Of a stretch of 64,000 nt of DNA, positions 63,723 to 64,000 are shown piece after piece (the first letter of the stretch is position 1; every line of letters starts with the position of its first letter). Both the position numbers and the translations under genes were made by a program. The stretch comes from Undaria pinnatifida (taxonomy: Eukaryota; Sar; Phaeophyceae; Laminariales; Alariaceae), in assembly GCA_012845835.1 (NCBI GenBank), contig JABAKD010000024.1, forward strand, positions 4,872,109 through 4,936,108, written 5' to 3'. The notes under the pieces are model-generated. The model saw only the letters and a list, made by a program, of their open reading frames with translations, did not search any database and had not been told where the DNA came from.

Positions 63723-64000
63723 CTGGGATGGGAGGGGGGAGGGAGAGGGGGGGTGTAACAGGGGGATGGGGCGGAGGGGTCAGGAGGAGGGAAACGGGGT
63801 AGAGGATAGGGGGTTGAGTTGTTGTTGCAGTTGTTGTTTTCACATTGTTGGTATTTCCACTGGTACCCGACCAAGACCAAACCAAACCACCAAATTATCA
63901 TACCGGTAGTTTTGTTGGCTGTACCGTGATCAAGTGCGTCATCAAGTCAAACGGGCTAATGCGAACAGCACACACGTTTACTCGTGCTCGACACTGCCGA
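63723..64000. other. Sequence 5' of the first visible rhomboid exon
   Basis: Pyrimidine-rich on the minus strand next to the acceptor. The frame stays open to 63901 with an ATG there, so the exon could begin here instead of at the acceptor. I cannot decide between the two. Confidence 0.35.

Noticed and set aside
1-64000. CRISPR arrays, bacterial operons, riboswitches or prophage
   Set aside because: The direct repeats lack CRISPR-type unit/spacer regularity and the genes are spliced; the DNA is eukaryotic.

Overview
This window is nuclear DNA from an intron-rich, repeat-bloated eukaryote. Evidence: two multi-exon genes with clean GT-AG introns of about 0.5 to 3.7 kb, plus SINEs, LTR retroelements, MITEs, micro- and minisatellites and short TTAGGG-type motifs. 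There are no bacterial-style operons. The intron density, moderate GC content and repeat load would suit a large-genome alga such as a brown alga or other stramenopile. That assignment is inference; nothing in the window proves the species.

Layout. (1) 1-12763, minus strand: the 5' part of a gene I assemble from eight exons, 505 complete codons so far and running off the left edge. Its order of conserved blocks matches the HID1 (high-temperature-induced dauer 1) family of Golgi-associated, N-myristoylated trafficking proteins. Its introns carry a roughly 600 bp GGGTT-type pentamer array, a four-unit hairpin minisatellite, degenerate copies of its own exon 1, and several dispersed repeats. (2) About 12.8-53.2 kb: roughly 40 kb without a convincing host gene, filled with nested mobile elements. 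The standout is a three-level stack at 17.3-23.3 kb. A gag-like element fragment is interrupted by a tRNA-derived SINE (ATGCAGG duplication). The SINE is in turn split by a 4503 bp LTR element with apparently identical 274 bp LTRs, a GCAAC duplication, a polypurine tract and one unknown ORF but no polymerase. A decayed Ty3/gypsy element (39339-44129) has lost gag and protease and carries point lesions. Several short inverted-repeat (MITE-like) families occur, including one of about 90 bp that inserts in TTAA, and two Tigger-like elements with similar terminal repeats, one of them flanked by TA. (3) 53182-63722, minus strand: an eight-exon rhomboid intramembrane protease with an intact Ser/His dyad, a disordered N-terminal extension of about 300 residues and a cysteine-rich C-terminus. 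Its first exon(s) probably lie beyond the right edge.

Both host genes are on the minus strand and both concern the membrane system (Golgi trafficking; intramembrane proteolysis), but nothing shows that they act together. Most long open frames elsewhere are translations of simple repeats or mobile elements and are not reported as genes.
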